The notes: generated by a model not told the origin, from the sequence alone. 64,000 nucleotides of DNA from Mesorhizobium plurifarium (GCA_000824785.1 CCNB01000004.1:607152-671151); one strand, 5' to 3'. Shown: positions 29,530 to 39,023, counted from the stretch's first letter. Made by a program: numbers and translations.

Positions 29530-29925
29530 GTGAATTTCCTCGAAGCCGTGCCGGCGATCCGCCGCATCGAGACCAACCGCGACGCGCTTTTTGCCATCGA
29601 CGTCGTCGGCGATGTCTCGCCGGCCGACGCGGAAAACCTGTTCGGCCTGCTGGAAGCCGCTTACGCACTGCATCCGAGGATCGACGTGCTGATCAGGCTG
29701 ACCGACGAGGAAAGCGTCGACTGGGCCAACATCAAGCAGGACACGCTTCGGCAGGGCGTGGCAGACGCGATGGAACATGTCGTGCGCTGCGCCGTCATCG
29801 GCGAGCCGAGCTGGGCCTCCCTCGTCACCGGCCTCTTCCCCAAAACGCTGCCTTTCGAAGTCAGACGCTTCGATGTCGACGATGAGGAAGCCGCCTGGCA
29901 GTGGCTTGGCGCAAGGCCGACCTGA
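29530..29925 (+). CDS. SpoIIAA-like (STAS-fold) protein
   Basis: 131 residues from the GTG at 29530 (the TTG at 29524 is less likely). The pattern of alternating strands and helices and the DVVGDVSPADAENL start match the SpoIIAA-like/DUF3478 family, which has the STAS fold but no known partner kinase. No anti-sigma factor is encoded nearby. Convergent with the helicase gene, 12 bp between stops. Confidence 0.7.
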   Translation: MNFLEAVPAIRRIETNRDALFAIDVVGDVSPADAENLFGLLEAAYALHPRIDVLIRLTDEESVDWANIKQDTLRQGVADAMEHVVRCAVIGEPSWASLVTGLFPKTLPFEVRRFDVDDEEAAWQWLGARPT

Positions 29926-29937
29926 TGGCCAAAAACC

Positions 29938-31065
29938 TCAGCGCACCACCGTCAGCCGCTCGGCGGCGCGGGTGATCGCCGTATAAAGCCAGCGCTGCCT
30001 TGTTTCCTTGAAGGCCCAGCTCTCGTCGAACAGCACGACGTCGTTCCACTGCGAACCCTGCGCCTTGTGCACGGTCAGCGCGTAGCCATAGTCGAAATCG
30101 TCGAAGCGCTTCTTCTGCTGCCAGGGGATCTCGGCGTCCGGATCCTCGAAGGCCGCCTTGAGCAGCTTGATCTTGGCGACGCCGCGATCGGGATCGTCCT
30201 CTTCCGGCGAGACCAGAAGGTTGATGCCGGGCTTCACCGTCTCGCGCGACGAGGTCATCACCTTCCATAGCGAGCCGTTGAGCAGCCCCTTGGCCGGGTC
30301 GTTGCGCAGGCAGACCAGCTTATCGCCGGCTTGCGGGAAATCGGCATTGAACCCCTTCAGCTCGCGCAGCCTTTGATTGTAGCGGCGGCGCGTGCGGTTG
30401 GTGCCGACCAGCACCTGGTCGGCCTTGAGCACCAGATCCTGGTTGACTGCTTCCCTGCCGATCACCTGCGCCGTGCCATAGTCGCCATGCATGAATTCGC
30501 GCCCCTCGCGGACGTCGAGCGCGAGCCGGATGATCGGATTGTCGCGCGCCTGGCGGTGGATTTCGGTCAACAGCACATCCGGCTCGTGCTCGGTGAAGAA
30601 GCCGCCGCCCGAGATCGGCGGCAGCTGGGCCGGATCGCCAAGCACCAGGATCGGCGTGCCGAAGCTCTGCAGGTCGCGGCCGAGCTGCTCGTCGACCATC
30701 GAGCATTCGTCGATGACGACGAGCTTGGCGCGCGCGATCGGACTTTGCCGGTTGAGCGAAAAGGTCGGCGACATCGAGGTCTTGCCGGTCACCTCGTCCT
30801 CGACCGATTCCTCCCCCTTCGGCCTGTAGATCAGCGAATGGATGGTGCGGGCATTGGTCGCCCCCTTCGAGCGCAGCACCTGCGCCGCCTTGCCGGTGAA
30901 GGCGGCGAACTGCACCTGCCCGTCGACATGCTCTGCGAAATAGCGCGCCAGGGTTGTCTTGCCGGTGCCGGCATAGCCGAACAGCCGAAAGACCTGCGGC
31001 CGGCCTTCCTTGAGCCAGCGCCCGACGGCCTTCAGAGCCTCATCCTGTTGGGGAGAAAATTCCAT
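29938..31065 (-). CDS. RecD-like ATP-dependent DNA helicase (SF1B)
   Basis: 375 residues from the ATG at 31065, the start that places the Q-motif-like EFSPQQDEAL at the N terminus. Motifs: Walker A LFGYAGTGKTTLA (about 29-41), VVIDECSMVDEQ (motif II), LGDPAQLPPISGGG (motif III), then the UvrD_C_2 region with ALTVHKAQGSQW and YTAITRA (motifs V-VI). A short stand-alone RecD2-type helicase without the long N-terminal region. Likely a DNA repair or recombination enzyme; no recBC or addAB near it. Confidence 0.92.
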   Translation of the reverse strand: MEFSPQQDEALKAVGRWLKEGRPQVFRLFGYAGTGKTTLARYFAEHVDGQVQFAAFTGKAAQVLRSKGATNARTIHSLIYRPKGEESVEDEVTGKTSMSPTFSLNRQSPIARAKLVVIDECSMVDEQLGRDLQSFGTPILVLGDPAQLPPISGGGFFTEHEPDVLLTEIHRQARDNPIIRLALDVREGREFMHGDYGTAQVIGREAVNQDLVLKADQVLVGTNRTRRRYNQRLRELKGFNADFPQAGDKLVCLRNDPAKGLLNGSLWKVMTSSRETVKPGINLLVSPEEDDPDRGVAKIKLLKAAFEDPDAEIPWQQKKRFDDFDYGYALTVHKAQGSQWNDVVLFDESWAFKETRQRWLYTAITRAAERLTVVR

Positions 31066-31193
31066 CAGTGCGACAGACCGGATTTGCAGACGAAAGACAA
31101 GATTGGCCGCAATGCCGACCATCGTCGGCAGCAAAGCCTCCGACAACTCAGGCTATCAGCCGCAAACCGGAACGTAAAGAGAACAAAGACGAT

Positions 31194-31544
31194 CTATCTG
31201 CCCGCGCCCGGATCATTCTCCAGCAGGATCGGCTTGCCATGCGGCGTGGCGTGCGCGGCGCGCTCCCAGGCGGCGGCAAGCTCATCGACCTCGCTTTTGC
31301 CGGCGACCCCTTTGCGCGACAAAAGCTTCTCCAGCGCCGCCAGCCAGTGCTCGTAATAGTCGTGCCCATCGTTCGTGGCGCCCGGCTGCTTCACCTCGGC
31401 GGATAAGGCCTCCGCCCATTCGCTCCACGAAAACAGGCCTTTGCCGTGCAACGCAACGGTCAGAGCAAAGGCTTCGGCCTGCCACGGCTCGGCGAAGACC
31501 GGCTCGTCGAAGCCCGCCGGCAACTTGGCCTCATGCCGGCTCAA
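31194..31544 (-). CDS. Nitrile hydratase accessory protein
   Basis: 116 residues, starting at a TTG (31544) 14 bases inside the end of the beta-subunit gene; no ATG fits the conserved start. The sequence (FAEPWQAEAFALTVALHGKGLFSWSEWAEAL and YYEHWLAALEKLL) resembles the N-terminal part of the beta subunit, as nitrile hydratase activators of the P14K/NhlE kind do. These activators carry out cobalt insertion by subunit swapping. Last gene of the alpha-beta-activator operon. Confidence 0.85.
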   Translation of the reverse strand: MSRHEAKLPAGFDEPVFAEPWQAEAFALTVALHGKGLFSWSEWAEALSAEVKQPGATNDGHDYYEHWLAALEKLLSRKGVAGKSEVDELAAAWERAAHATPHGKPILLENDPGAGR

Positions 31545-32190
31545 GATAGCTCTCCCAGGCATCGATCGAGACGCTGAGCGTCGGATCGGCGCCCACGCCC
31601 CAGATTTCGGCCCCGTCGAAAACCACCGTGTAGACCCATTGCGGGTTCTCGCCCTTGCCATGCGCGTTGCTGTCGGGGAAGACGAAGCCGCCGCGCACCG
31701 CCTCGATCGTCCCGCTTTTGCCACGTGCATAACGTGGCAGGCGCGTATGTCCCGTCGGGTTGAAATTCTTCGTGTGCACCCGGTCGCCCGCTTGGAACCT
31801 CGCCGGCGTGGCGACCGGCCGGTCGCACGGACCGCCCTTGGCGAGCACCGCCGGCACATCCGCCGCCTTCAGCACCCGTTTCGGCGTCGCGGCCGCGTCG
31901 ACCGCCTTGCCGGCGGCAAGGTCGCGCTCGGTGACGAAGCCGTGGCGCTTCAGCAGCGTTTCCAGCGCCTTGATCCAGATCTGGTAGTAGCTCGATGAAT
32001 AATAATCGGCGGGATGCAGCGATTCCCGCGCATGCCGGCTCTCGTCGATGTTCCAGGCGCCCATGCCGCCGGCGGTGAGCGTCACGCCCAGCGCCCGCTT
32101 TTCCCATGCAGCGTGGAAATAAGGCTCGTCCTTCTCGGGCGCGACAGGCCCGAAACCCATCTGTCCGCCGAGATCCTGCGGCCCGTTCAT
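31531..32190 (-). CDS. nthB: Nitrile hydratase beta subunit
   Basis: 219 residues. Starts [16 protein letters not shown], the standard beta-subunit N terminus, with [17 protein letters not shown] and [15 protein letters not shown], and an SH3-like C-terminal domain ([21 protein letters not shown]). Forms the heterodimer with the alpha subunit to hydrate nitriles to amides. ATG overlaps the alpha stop (ATGA). No amidase is adjacent, so the next step in nitrile use must be encoded elsewhere. Confidence 0.97.
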   Translation of the reverse strand: MNGPQDLGGQMGFGPVAPEKDEPYFHAAWEKRALGVTLTAGGMGAWNIDESRHARESLHPADYYSSSYYQIWIKALETLLKRHGFVTERDLAAGKAVDAAATPKRVLKAADVPAVLAKGGPCDRPVATPARFQAGDRVHTKNFNPTGHTRLPRYARGKSGTIEAVRGGFVFPDSNAHGKGENPQWVYTVVFDGAEIWGVGADPTLSVSIDAWESYLEPA

Positions 32191-32804
32191 GCCGGTTCCC
32201 CTTCCGGCTCTTTAGCAAGCGCGGTGCCGATCATCGCGTCGCGGCTGACCAGCCCTGCGAGCTGCTCCTCGCTCCAACCCTGCGTTCCTTTCGGCCGCAT
32301 CGGCACCACGAGGTAGCGGAGCTCGGCGGTCGAATCCCAGACGCGGATTTTCTTGGTACTCGGCAACGTCAGCCCGAATTCTTCGAGCACGCCGCGCGGA
32401 TCGATCACCGCCCGCGAGCGGTAAGGCGGCGCCTTGTACCAGACCGGCGGCAGGCCGAGCACCGACCACGGATAGCAGGAGCAGAGCGTGCAGACGACGA
32501 GGTTATGCGTCTCCTCGGTGTTGAACACGGCCTGCATGTGCTCGCCCTGGCGCCCTGTATAGGAGAGCGACTCGATCGCCGCCGTCGCGTCGCGCTTGAG
32601 CCATTCGGCATAGGCCGGATCGCTCCAGGCCTTCGCCACCACCCGCGCGCCATTGCGCGGGCCGATCTTGGTCTCATAGGTATCGACGATGATGTCGATC
32701 GCCGCCGGATCGATCAGGCCCTTTTGGGTCAGGATCGTCTCCAGCGCGCGCACGCGCGCCGCGAACGGATCAAGCTCGTTGTCGTGGTCATGATCATGGG
32801 ACAT
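32187..32804 (-). CDS. nthA: Nitrile hydratase alpha subunit, cobalt type
   Basis: 205 residues with the metal claw [10 protein letters not shown], cysteines at residues 105, 108 and 110. A threonine after the first cysteine is the pattern known for the Co(III) enzymes (serine in the Fe type). A histidine/aspartate-rich N terminus ([10 protein letters not shown]) could help bind metal. First gene of the operon; upstream lies a dispersed palindrome and then the RND pump gene end. Confidence 0.97.
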   Translation of the reverse strand: MSHDHDHDNELDPFAARVRALETILTQKGLIDPAAIDIIVDTYETKIGPRNGARVVAKAWSDPAYAEWLKRDATAAIESLSYTGRQGEHMQAVFNTEETHNLVVCTLCSCYPWSVLGLPPVWYKAPPYRSRAVIDPRGVLEEFGLTLPSTKKIRVWDSTAELRYLVVPMRPKGTQGWSEEQLAGLVSRDAMIGTALAKEPEGEPA

Positions 32805-32906
32805 GGCCCAAGGTTACGATCGCCGGCATGGCGCCGCAAGCGCCACGGCTTGGGCCAGTCGGAACTGGAGCGAAACTGAGGCTTCGCTCCAGGTTTGTTT
32901 TCTGAG

Positions 32907-32949
32907 GCATGATCTTGTCCGAAAAGTCTGCAACTTTTCGGGATCATGC
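32907..32949. repeat. Dispersed palindromic repeat, GCATGATC-ended
   Basis: Arms GCATGATC (32907-32914) and GATCATGC (32942-32949) with an inner stem CCGAAAAGT/ACTTTTCGG. It begins two bases after the RND permease stop on the minus strand and may act as its terminator; related to the element at 10797-10862. Confidence 0.75.
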
Positions 32950-32951
32950 TC

Positions 32952-35900
32952 CTACTCGGCCGCCACCTTCTTCGGCTCTGCCTCGCCGTCGAACAGCGAG
33001 GCTTGCTCGCCGCCTTCCACCACATGCAGCGCCGGCTGCCTCCGTCTCGATGAGAAGCTGAGCAGCCAGCCCGAGAAATTCTCGAAATAGACGTAGATCA
33101 CCGGCGTGACGAATAGCGTCAGCGCCTGCGAGGCGAGCAGGCCGCCGACCACGGCAACGCCGAGCGGCTGGCGCAATTCGGCGCTGGCGCCGGTGCCGAG
33201 CGCGATCGGGAACGTCCCCATCAGCGCGGCAAGCGTCGTCATCATGATCGGCCGGAAACGCATCAGGCAGGCTTTGTGGATGGAGTCCTTCGCCGACATG
33301 CCTTGTCGCCTGAGCTCCAGCGCGACGTCGACCATCATGATGCCGTTCTTCTTGACGATGCCGATCAGCATCAGGATGCCGATCACCGCGATCACCGAAA
33401 GGTCCATGCCGGCGAAGCGCAGCGCCACCACCGCGCCAAGCACCGCCGACGGCAGGCCGGTGAGGATGGTGAGCGGGTGGATGAAGCTCTCATAGAGCAT
33501 GCCAAGCACGATATAGATCGTCAGGATCGCGCCGCCGATCAGGAAGCCCTGGTTGGCCAGCGAATCCTGGAAGGTCTTGGCCGTGCCGGCAAAGCTCGTC
33601 GAGATCTCCTTCGGCAAGCCGATCTGTTCTTTGAGCTGGTCGATGCGGGTCACCGTGTCGCCGAGCGAGACGCCCTGCGGCAGATTGTAGGAGATCGTCA
33701 CCGCCGGAAGCTGGCCGAGCTGATTGACCGTCAGCGCGCCGGCCGTACGATCGACATGCGCGAAGGCGCCGAGAGGCACCAGGTTGCCGCTCGCCGTCCG
33801 CATCTGGATGGCGAGCATCCGCTCCGGCGACCATTCGATCTTGGGGTCGAGCTCGGTGATGACCTCATAGCTGTCGGCCGAACCGAAGATCGTCGAAACT
33901 TGGTCGGTGCCGAAGCCGCCATAAAGGGCCGAACGCAGCGTGTCGGTATCGATGCCGAGCTGGGCCGCCTTGTCGCGGTCGATCACCAGCGACGCCTGCA
34001 ATGCGTTGTTCTGCAGGTCGCTGGTGACATCGGTGAACATCGTGTGGTCCGCGACCATCGCGTCGTTCAGCTTCTGCGCCCAGATGTCGGTCTGGCCGGT
34101 ATCCAGGCCCTGCACCACGAGCTGATAGGCGCTGGCGGACGACCGCGAGCCGAGGCGCAGGTTCTGCACCGGCTGCATATAGGTTTCGATGCCGGCCACG
34201 TTGGAAAGTTGCTTCCTCAGATCGGACTGCACCTTCTCGATGTCGGGGCGTTGGCTCTTGTCCTTCAACTGGACGTAAAGCCGGCCTTGATTGAGCGCGC
34301 TTTGACCGCCGCCCACCGACCAGGCGACATGCGTCACATAGGGAGAATGCGCGAACACGTCGGCGACCTTGCCCTGCAGCTTGACCATGGCGTCGAAGGA
34401 GATGTCCTGGCGCGCAAGCGTGGTCACCGAGATCTGGCTGATATCCTCCTGTGGAAAGAAGCCCTTCGGCGAAACCTGGATCAGCCACACCGACGCCGCC
34501 GCGGTGGCGACGAAGACGAGGAACACCAGGAAAGTGTTGCGCAGGCAGAAGCCCAGGATCCGGTCGTAGCCGCGCGTGATGAGATCCGGCTTGTGACCGG
34601 GCGCATGCTTTTCGCGATCGGCCTTGGTCACCGACAACAGACGCGAGCAGAGCATCGGCGTCAGCGTCAGCGACACGAACATCGAGGCCAGGATGGCGAC
34701 GGTCACCACCACGGCGAATTCGTTGAAGATGCGGCCGATGACGCCGCCCATCAGAAGCACCGGAATGAACACGGCCACCAGCGAGATCGAGATCGAGATG
34801 ATGGTGAAGCCGATTTCACGCGCGCCTTTCAGCGCCGCGTCGAAGGCCGACAGCCCATCCTCTTCCATGTGGCGGAAGATGTTTTCCAGCATGACGATGG
34901 CGTCATCGACGACAAGGCCGACGGCCAAGGTCAATCCCATCAGCGAGATGTTGTCGATCGAGAAGCCGAACAGGAACATCGCGCCAAGCGTGGCGATCAG
35001 CGAGATCGGCACCGCCACGGCCGGAATGATGGTTGCCGTCACCCTGCGCAGGAACACGAAGATCACCATCACCACCAGGGCGATGGTCAGGAGCAGCGTG
35101 AACTGGACGTCGTCGACGGCTTGCCGGATCGAAGTCGACCGGTCGTTGAGCAGCTTGATCGAGGCTGCCGCCGGCATCTGGTCCTGGAAGGACGGCAGCA
35201 TCGCCTTGACCTTGTCGACCACCTCGACGGTGTTGGCGTCGGGCTGGCGCTGGACCGCCAGGATGATGGCGCGCGTGCCGTCATACCAGCTTGCCGTCGT
35301 CGTGGTCTCGACCGAGTCGACCACGCGGGTCACCTCGCCCAACCGCACCGGGTGACCATTCTTGGTGGCGATGATCAGGTTGGAAAAGCCAGCGGCATTG
35401 TCGAGCTGGGTGTTGGCGGTGATAGTCAGCTGCTGCTTGTTGTTCTGCAGGACGCCGAGCGGCGTGTTGCTGTTGGCCGAGGTTATCGCGGCCTGCAGCT
35501 GATCGATCGAGATGCCGCGCGCGGCGAGCGCGGTCGGATCGATCTGGATGCGCACGGCATATTTCTGCTGGCCGAAGATCGAGACCTGCGCCACGCCGTC
35601 GATGGTCGACAGCGACGGCGAGATGACGTTTTCGGCAAAGGCGTCCAGATCGGTCAGCGGGACCGTGTCGCTGACCAGCGACATCAGGAGGATCGGCGCG
35701 TCGGCCGGATTGACCTTTCGATAGCTCGGCGGCGCCGTCATTTCCGGCGGCAGCGATTTTTGCGTGCGCGCGATCGCCGCCTGGACATCCGCGGCCGCCG
35801 CATCGATGTCGCGGTTGAGCACGAACTGGATGGCGATCGAGGTCTGGCCGAGCGAATTGGTGGTCGAGATCGAATCGATGCCGGCGATCGTCGCGAATTG

Positions 35901-36104
35901 CTTGATCAGCGGCGTCGCCACCGATGTGGCCATCGTCTCCGGCGAGGCGCCGGGCAGGCTGGCCGAAACGTTGACCACCGGAAATTCGGCGCTGGGCAGC
36001 GCTGCCACCGGCAGGAACTTGTAGGCAAAAATGCCGCCCAGAATGAGGGCGAACGACATCAGAAGGGTGGCGACAGGCTTGCGTATGCAGAATTCGGAGA
36101 TCAT
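32952..36104 (-). CDS. RND efflux permease (AcrB/MdtB-like)
   Basis: 1050 residues, full length for an HAE1-type RND pump. N-terminal FCIRKPVATLLMSFALILGG membrane helix, a large periplasmic loop, central membrane block containing VGLVVDDAIVMLENIFRH (the conserved Asp pair region of helix 4), second loop and C-terminal membrane helices ending near 1025. The sequence style is closer to MdtB/MdtC/MuxB than to AcrB itself. Overlaps the adaptor gene by four bases. No outer-membrane channel gene follows. Proton-driven export of drugs or other amphiphiles is the family role; substrate not predictable. Confidence 0.95.
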   Translation of the reverse strand: MISEFCIRKPVATLLMSFALILGGIFAYKFLPVAALPSAEFPVVNVSASLPGASPETMATSVATPLIKQFATIAGIDSISTTNSLGQTSIAIQFVLNRDIDAAAADVQAAIARTQKSLPPEMTAPPSYRKVNPADAPILLMSLVSDTVPLTDLDAFAENVISPSLSTIDGVAQVSIFGQQKYAVRIQIDPTALAARGISIDQLQAAITSANSNTPLGVLQNNKQQLTITANTQLDNAAGFSNLIIATKNGHPVRLGEVTRVVDSVETTTTASWYDGTRAIILAVQRQPDANTVEVVDKVKAMLPSFQDQMPAAASIKLLNDRSTSIRQAVDDVQFTLLLTIALVVMVIFVFLRRVTATIIPAVAVPISLIATLGAMFLFGFSIDNISLMGLTLAVGLVVDDAIVMLENIFRHMEEDGLSAFDAALKGAREIGFTIISISISLVAVFIPVLLMGGVIGRIFNEFAVVVTVAILASMFVSLTLTPMLCSRLLSVTKADREKHAPGHKPDLITRGYDRILGFCLRNTFLVFLVFVATAAASVWLIQVSPKGFFPQEDISQISVTTLARQDISFDAMVKLQGKVADVFAHSPYVTHVAWSVGGGQSALNQGRLYVQLKDKSQRPDIEKVQSDLRKQLSNVAGIETYMQPVQNLRLGSRSSASAYQLVVQGLDTGQTDIWAQKLNDAMVADHTMFTDVTSDLQNNALQASLVIDRDKAAQLGIDTDTLRSALYGGFGTDQVSTIFGSADSYEVITELDPKIEWSPERMLAIQMRTASGNLVPLGAFAHVDRTAGALTVNQLGQLPAVTISYNLPQGVSLGDTVTRIDQLKEQIGLPKEISTSFAGTAKTFQDSLANQGFLIGGAILTIYIVLGMLYESFIHPLTILTGLPSAVLGAVVALRFAGMDLSVIAVIGILMLIGIVKKNGIMMVDVALELRRQGMSAKDSIHKACLMRFRPIMMTTLAALMGTFPIALGTGASAELRQPLGVAVVGGLLASQALTLFVTPVIYVYFENFSGWLLSFSSRRRQPALHVVEGGEQASLFDGEAEPKKVAAE

Positions 36105-37426
36105 TGGCTCGCCCCGCCGGCCTTGTCGGCCTCCGCGACCTTGGGCGATGCCTGATCGCCGGATCCGGCCGCGGCTTTGCCTTCATGCACCGCCGCGCCG
36201 TTCTTCAACCGTGTCTGGCCTTCGACGACGACCTTCTCGCCGCTTTTGAGGCCATCGCTTATGGCGCTGTTCTGGCCCTCCGTCAGGGCTACCTGCACCG
36301 GCCGCATCTCGACGGTGTTGTCCGGCTTGACCACATAGACGAACGGGCCGTTCTGGCTGGGCTGCACCGCGACCGTCGGAACCGAGGTCATCTGCGGCAT
36401 CGTGCCGGCCTCGAGCACCACGTTCACATATTGCCCGGGCCACAGCGAAAGATCCGGATTCGGTATGCTCGCCCGCGTCGCGATGGTGCCGGAGGCCGTG
36501 TCGACGCTGGAATCGACGAAATCGAGCGTGCCCTTGCCGATCGCCGTGGGATCGCCGTCCTTGGTCAGCGTCACGTCGCCTTGCGTCGGATTCGCCAGTT
36601 CCTTGTGCAGCAGAGCAAGATTGCTCTCGGGCAGCGTGAAGTTCACCTGCAGCGGGTCCATCTGCGTGATGGTGACCAGCGGCGTCGAGCTGCCTGAGCT
36701 GCCGTTGCTGGTGGTGACCAGATCGCCGACGGAGACGTTGACGGCGCCAAGCCGGCCCGAGATCGGCGCCGAGATGGTCGCGTAGCTCAACTGCACGGTG
36801 TCGGCATCGATGGTCGCCTTGTCGGCGTCGATGGTGGCGGCCGCGGCCTTCTGCGCCGCCAGCGCCTGATCGTAGGTCTGCTGCGTGCCGGCCTGCTTGG
36901 CGACGAGGTCCTTGGCGCGCTGCAGGTCGGCCTGGGCGCTCACCAGCATCGCCTGGTCCTTGGCGAGCTGCGCCTGGTCCTTGGCGAGCTGCGCCTTCAG
37001 CGCGCGGTCATCGAGCGAAATGAGCAGATCGCCGGCCTTGACCATCTGCCCGTCCTTGACCGCGATCGACACGATCTGGCTGGAAACACGGGCATTGATG
37101 TTCACCACCTCCGGGGAAGAGACGAAGCCGATGGCATAGCGGCGGATCGGGAAATCAGCGGTCGTCGCGGTGGCGGAGACGATCGAGGCCGAACGCGGAC
37201 CGCCGCCTTTCGCATTGTCGCCTTTCGCATTGTCGTCTTTCGCATTATTTGGGGCGCCGGCCGCTTTATCGCCGCTCGCCGTCTTGTCTGCGGCGGCCAC
37301 GCCAGCCTGCTTGCCCGAAATCAGCTGCTGCAGCTTGACCAATGTCGTGGGCGAAAAATAGAGCCCGCCGCCCGCCAGGCAGGCGACCGCAACAATTGCA
37401 AAGGCGATTTTTCCGCGCATCGACAA
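36101..37426 (-). CDS. RND efflux adaptor (MdtA/MexA-like membrane fusion protein)
   Basis: 441 residues. N-terminal membrane anchor at about 6-26, then a disordered lysine/asparagine/glycine linker with a tandem NAKGD-type repeat (about 60-73), a split lipoyl domain, a coiled-coil hairpin with repeated QLAKDQA units (about 150-200) and beta-barrel domains (PLQVNFTLPESNLALL). First gene of the pump operon and overlaps the permease start. Another alanine/lysine-rich tail ends the protein. Confidence 0.93.
   Translation of the reverse strand: MSMRGKIAFAIVAVACLAGGGLYFSPTTLVKLQQLISGKQAGVAAADKTASGDKAAGAPNNAKDDNAKGDNAKGGGPRSASIVSATATTADFPIRRYAIGFVSSPEVVNINARVSSQIVSIAVKDGQMVKAGDLLISLDDRALKAQLAKDQAQLAKDQAMLVSAQADLQRAKDLVAKQAGTQQTYDQALAAQKAAAATIDADKATIDADTVQLSYATISAPISGRLGAVNVSVGDLVTTSNGSSGSSTPLVTITQMDPLQVNFTLPESNLALLHKELANPTQGDVTLTKDGDPTAIGKGTLDFVDSSVDTASGTIATRASIPNPDLSLWPGQYVNVVLEAGTMPQMTSVPTVAVQPSQNGPFVYVVKPDNTVEMRPVQVALTEGQNSAISDGLKSGEKVVVEGQTRLKNGAAVHEGKAAAGSGDQASPKVAEADKAGGASQ
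37207..37250. repeat. 15-bp tandem repeat inside the RND adaptor gene
   Basis: About three copies of the unit TTTCGCATTGTCGCC (with small changes) encode a repeated NAKGD/NAKDD pentapeptide in the linker after the membrane anchor. Copy number could change in frame by slippage. Confidence 0.7.
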
Positions 37427-37731
37427 ATGAGTCCTCTACCCGACACGCCGATCCCGGTGGTCTATCCTAGCTCGTTTCACGGCCGTCTGCCGCGATTTTC
37501 GCCGAATAGATAGGACAAGGCCCGGGCGGAAAAGAGCCAAAACGCGGGATTACGAAGATTTAATGTGCAGTGCACAAATGTTGAGCAGCCGGCAAACGAG
37601 CAGGATGAGGCGCCATCATCCGATCGAAAATAGACCGAAAGTGCCCTTTCCGAGAGGGGAGCCGAGCGTGCCCAATAGTGGCGAGACGCAAAGCCGTGCG
37701 CCGGCATCACCTGAGTATCAAGACATCTTTA
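37427..37731. other. 305-bp gene-free interval upstream of the RND operon, with one palindrome
   Basis: No convincing coding frame is present; the short frames here lack family features and ribosome sites. The one clear dyad is TGTGCA-G-TGCACA at 37564-37576, 138 bp upstream of the adaptor ATG, a plausible site for a local or distant repressor. A second weak dyad surrounds CCTTTCCGAGAGGGGAGC. The promoter of the RND operon must be here. Confidence 0.5.
37564..37576. promoter_or_regulatory. Candidate operator of the RND pump operon
   Basis: Perfect 6-1-6 palindrome TGTGCA G TGCACA in the upstream region of the minus-strand adaptor gene. No regulator gene is next to the pump, so the protein that binds it, if any, is unknown. 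Confidence 0.35.
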
Positions 37732-38328
37732 CTAGCGAAGCATCGGCCACAGGGTCGCCGCCAGTAACAGACCCATGGCAATGTTGAACCATTTCAGCCG
37801 CGCCGGATCCGACAGGAAGCCGCGCAGCGCCGTGCCGAAACCGGCCCACACCGAAACGCTGGGTAGGTTGACGACGGCGAAGGCGATCGAGATCAGCGCC
37901 ACGGAGACGAACGGGTGGTCGGCATTGGTGTAGACGGCCATGGCGGTGATCGCCATCACCCATGCCTTGGGGTTGACCCACTGGAAGGCAGCAGCGTCGA
38001 TGAAGCGCATCGGCCGCCCCTCCGCGCCTTTTCCGTCGCTCATCGAGCGCGACATGGCGATCTTCCAGGCGAGATAAAGCAGATAGACGGCGCCTGCGAT
38101 CTTCAGCGCCGTATGCAGCGCAGGCAGCGCTGTCAGCACCGCGCCGAGCCCGAAGCCGACGGCCAGCAGCAGGATCAGAAAGCCGATGCTGACGCCCAGC
38201 ATGTGCGGGACCGTCCTGGCGATACCGAAATTGACGCCGGAAGCGAGCAGCATGAGGTTGTTCGGCCCCGGCGTGATCGACGTCACGAAGGCGTAGACCA
38301 ACAGGGCAAGGAATGCGTCGAGCGACAT
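37732..38328 (-). CDS. LysE/RhtB-family amino acid exporter
   Basis: 198 residues, about six hydrophobic segments. The N-terminal signature SITPGPNNLMLLASGVNFG (residues about 17-35) and WVNPKAW in the middle are typical of LysE/RhtB proteins, which export amino acids such as lysine, threonine or homoserine lactone. Substrate cannot be chosen. ATG at 38328. Confidence 0.95.
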   Translation of the reverse strand: MSLDAFLALLVYAFVTSITPGPNNLMLLASGVNFGIARTVPHMLGVSIGFLILLLAVGFGLGAVLTALPALHTALKIAGAVYLLYLAWKIAMSRSMSDGKGAEGRPMRFIDAAAFQWVNPKAWVMAITAMAVYTNADHPFVSVALISIAFAVVNLPSVSVWAGFGTALRGFLSDPARLKWFNIAMGLLLAATLWPMLR

Positions 38329-38447
38329 GTCATCCTCCCGGATATGTCAGCCTTACTGTCCTTTTTTTAGCAGGTGCGCAAAAGCCACCGGCGGAGGACT
38401 GCCGGACCAGAGACAAGGTTGAAACGGTGTGAGCGCTGGCGTCCTTG

Positions 38448-39023
38448 TCACATCCCCTGCGGGCCGCGGTTCATCGCGGCGACGCCGGTACGGCAGATCT
38501 CGACCAGGCCAAGCGGCTTCATGATGGCAATGAACTGGTCGAGCTTGGAGCCCTTGCCGGTGATCTCGAAGATGAAATGCTCGGTGTTGGCGTCGATGAC
38601 CGAGGCGCGGAAAGCGTCCGCAAGGCGGAGCGCCTCGACCCGGGCATCGCCGGTGCCGGCGACCTTGACCAGCGCGAGCTCGCGTTCCAGCGGCCGGTCC
38701 TGGCCAAGCTCGTGCGAACGGACGGACAGGTCGACCACCCGGTGCACCGGCACGATGCGTTCGAGCTGGTTCTTGATCTGCTCCATCACATGCGGCGTGC
38801 CGCGCGTCACGATGGTGATGCGCGAGAGATGCTTCTCATGCTCGGTCTCGGAGACGGTAAGGCTCTCGATGTTGTAGCCGCGACCGGAAAAAAGGCCGAT
38901 GACGCGGGCAAGCACGCCCGGCTCGTTGTCGACCAGCACCGAAAGCGTGTGCGTTTCCGGCTTCTCGGTTTCCTTGGCGATGAAATAGGCGGAGCCGGTC
39001 GGTTGGAGGTGTTGTGCGTTCAT
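38448..39023 (-). CDS. ilvN: IlvN/IlvH, acetolactate synthase small (regulatory) subunit
   Basis: 191 residues. N-terminal ACT domain (THTLSVLVDNEPGVLARVIGLFSGRGYNIESLTV, about residues 24-57) that binds valine for feedback control, and a C-terminal activation domain. Located 83 bp after ilvI, same strand, and presumably co-transcribed from the attenuated leader promoter. Confidence 0.96.
   Translation of the reverse strand: MNAQHLQPTGSAYFIAKETEKPETHTLSVLVDNEPGVLARVIGLFSGRGYNIESLTVSETEHEKHLSRITIVTRGTPHVMEQIKNQLERIVPVHRVVDLSVRSHELGQDRPLERELALVKVAGTGDARVEALRLADAFRASVIDANTEHFIFEITGKGSKLDQFIAIMKPLGLVEICRTGVAAMNRGPQGM

Noticed and set aside
33276..36155. Open frame of 959 codons antisense to the RND permease
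   Set aside because: Composition is typical of an antisense shadow (Asp/Arg/His-rich, no membrane or domain pattern), and the RND pump is unmistakable.
37477..37787. Short frames in the gap between the RND operon and lysE-like gene
   Set aside because: No ribosome site, no domain, atypical composition; treated as non-coding.
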